From Ktedonobacter sp. 13_1_20CM_4_53_11 (lineage in GTDB: Bacteria > Chloroflexota > Ktedonobacteria > Ktedonobacterales > Ktedonobacteraceae), in contig MNIY01000031.1 of the NCBI GenBank assembly GCA_001919995.1, positions 1-16,188 of the forward strand: a stretch of 16,188 nt of DNA. The letters run 5' to 3'. The translations under genes and the position numbers were made by a program. Under the pieces are notes generated by a model. The model was not told the DNA's origin. It saw nothing but the letters and a program-made list of their open reading frames with translations, and did no database searches. Numbering within the stretch: position 1 is the stretch's first letter; every line of letters begins with the position of its first letter. Below, piece by piece: positions 15,196-16,188 of this stretch.

Positions 15196-15363
15196 TCGTC
15201 GGGCCTGTGCGCTGTCCTGGCAGCAGTGTTGCACGCGGCTTTTGCATTGAGCGTGCTGGCAATTGCCGTGGGGCTTGCCATTCCCGGCATCCTCTCCCCG
15301 GTGACCGGCGCACTCCTGCATGAACTCTCCTCCATTCCGGTCATCGCCAACTCTCGCGGCTGA
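15196..15363 (+). pseudogene. C-terminal remnant of a heavy-metal P-type ATPase
   Basis: Directly after the ArsR remnant, in another frame, the sequence reads SGLCAVLAAVLHAAF, then ALSVLAIAVGLAIPGI, then LSPVTGALLHELSSIPVIANS, ending in TGA at 15361-15363. Two hydrophobic stretches followed by P-x-x-G-A-L-L-H-x-x-S-S-x-x-V-x-x-N-S match the last membrane helices of metal-transporting P1B-type ATPases (CadA/ZntA/CopA group). The phosphorylation site, ATP-binding domain and metal-site helices are absent, so this is under a tenth of the normal gene. The regulator and pump fragments abut, which suggests one deletion removed most of both. A 110-codon frame on the opposite strand over this area has no family signature and is taken as a shadow. 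Confidence 0.65.
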
Positions 15364-15410
15364 TCGGGATCAAGGAACGGGCTGAATGAGCAAGCATCTC
15401 TGCTCAGTAC

Positions 15411-15495
15411 CCTTAGCAGACGTAACCTTCTCGAAAAAAGCTGTTGTATGTCTGCTCATGCTTTCAAAAACCCGCATATTCGATGTCTGCTAAGG
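15411..15495. repeat. 11 bp inverted repeat, 63 bp apart
   Basis: CCTTAGCAGAC (15411-15421) and its exact reverse complement GTCTGCTAAGG (15485-15495). AACCTT/AAGGTT follows at the inner left and overlaps the right arm. It could be the ends of a tiny mobile element remnant or a long-loop structure; no target duplication was seen at its edges. Confidence 0.4.
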
Positions 15496-15562
15496 TTGTT
15501 GTGATATTGGGCAAAAGTGGCTGTCCTACATAGGCCCTGGTGCCGCTCACCTCTCAATCTTT

Positions 15563-15584
15563 GTCAATTATTTGAAATAATTAC
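15563..15584. promoter_or_regulatory. AT-rich palindrome upstream of the XRE gene, operator candidate
   Basis: AATTATTT-G-AAATAATT (15566-15582) is a perfect palindrome, flanked by GT and AC that extend the symmetry with one mismatch each side. A second symmetric pair TTACAA/TTGTAA spans 15581-15606. They lie 60-100 bases before the small HTH gene and suit autoregulation. No clear -35/-10 pair was found. Confidence 0.4.
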
Positions 15585-15667
15585 AAATTAATTTCATTAC
15601 TTGTAAATTTTGTGAAATCATGATAAACTACGTGCAGCACACTATTATTAGAGGACGGGACAGCGTA

Positions 15668-15877
15668 ATGGCAACATTGCGAACACTTCGGGTAGACCTT
15701 GGCTGGTCACAGACTGCGCTGGCAAAAGAGGCAGGTATCTCACCTGCTATCGCCAAGCGGGCAGAGCAACTGATGCCCATTCAGGCACGTACGGCGCGAG
15801 CTCTTGCAGATGCATTGAGCAAAGCCTATGAGCGAGAAATCAAGCCCAGCGATATCGAAGGATTGCAGATCCTCTAG
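15668..15877 (+). CDS. Small XRE-type helix-turn-helix regulator
   Basis: The chosen ATG at 15668 gives 69 residues. LRTLRVDLGWSQTALAKEAG, then ISPAIAKRAE, follow the Cro/CI fold: helix 1 (LRTLRVDLG), the turn SQTALAKEAGIS (14-25), recognition helix (26-33), then ARTARALADAL and a short tail EIKPSDIEGL. The usual fifth helix is short, and there is no second domain, so it should be a minimal dimeric DNA-binding protein. An in-frame ATG at 15620 would add 16 residues without an SD; GAGGA and GGGA at 15651-15660 favour 15668. AT-rich palindromes upstream are likely targets. Its neighbours are remnants and unassigned DNA, so it may belong to a mobile or accessory segment. No toxin gene is visible beside it. 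Confidence 0.8.
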   Translation: MATLRTLRVDLGWSQTALAKEAGISPAIAKRAEQLMPIQARTARALADALSKAYEREIKPSDIEGLQIL

Positions 15878-16188
15878 CACATGCCTCGTCTTTCGTCAGA
15901 CTGATTGAACCGTGACAGGTCCTTCCACTTCGGGCAGGATGGTGTGGTCTCCCACACCTCACAGGAGAACCCGAAGACACTAGGACAGACCGTGCTTGAC
16001 ATCTCTTGGCAGTCAAAGTGGGGAAAACAGTTGTTGCAGCTGTCGTTGTCTGTGACTGAACTCCCTGAGAAGCACCAGTTCTCGTGCCAGGAGATTCTTC
16101 AGAGCTTCACCTTTCTTTAGCTCTCCTGGCTTTCCTTGAAGTAGCCCTGTACTTTTGAGGCTACATGAACAACGTATGCTCTTCCCTC
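15878..16188. other. 311 bp unassigned right end
   Basis: An open frame at 15905-16120 (71 codons, plus strand) and cysteine-rich frames on the minus strand exist, but none has a start signal or a family I recognise. A hairpin GGTGTGG-TCTC-CCACACC (15941-15958) and a weaker GTAGCC/GGCTAC pair (16141-16164) are present. It may be the edge of a degraded gene. Confidence 0.4.

Larger units (their letters stand above)
15364..15667. other. 304 bp non-coding stretch between remnant genes and the XRE regulator
   Basis: No coding frame with recognisable features is seen. It contains an 11 bp inverted repeat, a short hairpin TGAGCA/TGCTCA at 15387-15406, and a strongly AT-rich last 110 bases with a palindrome. 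Base composition differs clearly from the flanking genes. Confidence 0.5.

Noticed and set aside
15018..15350. Minus-strand 110-codon frame ending just before the tail-anchored kinase start
   Set aside because: It is opposite the ArsR and P-type ATPase fragments, which carry recognisable family motifs; the minus frame has no motif, and its composition fits an antisense shadow.
15905..16120. 71-codon plus-strand frame, considered as a gene after the XRE regulator
   Set aside because: It has no SD and no recognisable motif, and the opposite strand has equally long open frames; it is kept only as unassigned DNA.

Overview
The window looks like chromosomal DNA from a member of the Chloroflexota, most likely the class Ktedonobacteria. 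This is an inference from the gene content: two eukaryote-type Ser/Thr kinases, an FHA protein, a GAF/GAF/HisKA_2 histidine kinase, proteins joining zinc ribbons to membrane anchors, a TIGR03118-type secreted protein, moderate GC content, and compound GC-rich palindromes between genes. No rRNA, tRNA, CRISPR array or intact transposase was found.

Left part (1-5200): the 3' end of an FHA-domain gene is followed by a soluble Ser/Thr kinase with a C-terminal double zinc ribbon. It converges on, and overlaps by 7 bp, an orphan sensor histidine kinase on the other strand. That histidine kinase has a near-consensus promoter with a palindrome at its -10. A divergent gene with its own promoter encodes a zinc-ribbon, proline-rich, single-pass membrane protein. 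The group reads as a phospho-signalling neighbourhood.

Middle part (5300-9230): a DapA-superfamily aldolase closer to 4-hydroxy-2-oxoglutarate aldolase than to true DapA; a tail-anchored zinc-ribbon protein preceded by a J-domain piece that seems to have been split from it by a frameshift; a protein with a twofold CxxC/CxxH pattern; two palindromic elements; and a secreted TIGR03118 protein.

Right part (9355-16188): the glutamate synthase large subunit (gltB) is open throughout but lacks about 50 residues in the FMN/3Fe-4S core. Next come a tail-anchored Ser/Thr kinase, remnants of an ArsR-type regulator fused to the last part of a metal P-type ATPase, an AT-rich stretch with a palindrome, a small XRE-type regulator, and an unassigned end. 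This last 1.2 kb looks like a decaying accessory region.

I do not see a clear new multi-gene system. The most notable observations are the in-frame core deletion in gltB, the fossil metal-resistance cassette, the split J-domain membrane protein, and the palindromic intergenic elements.
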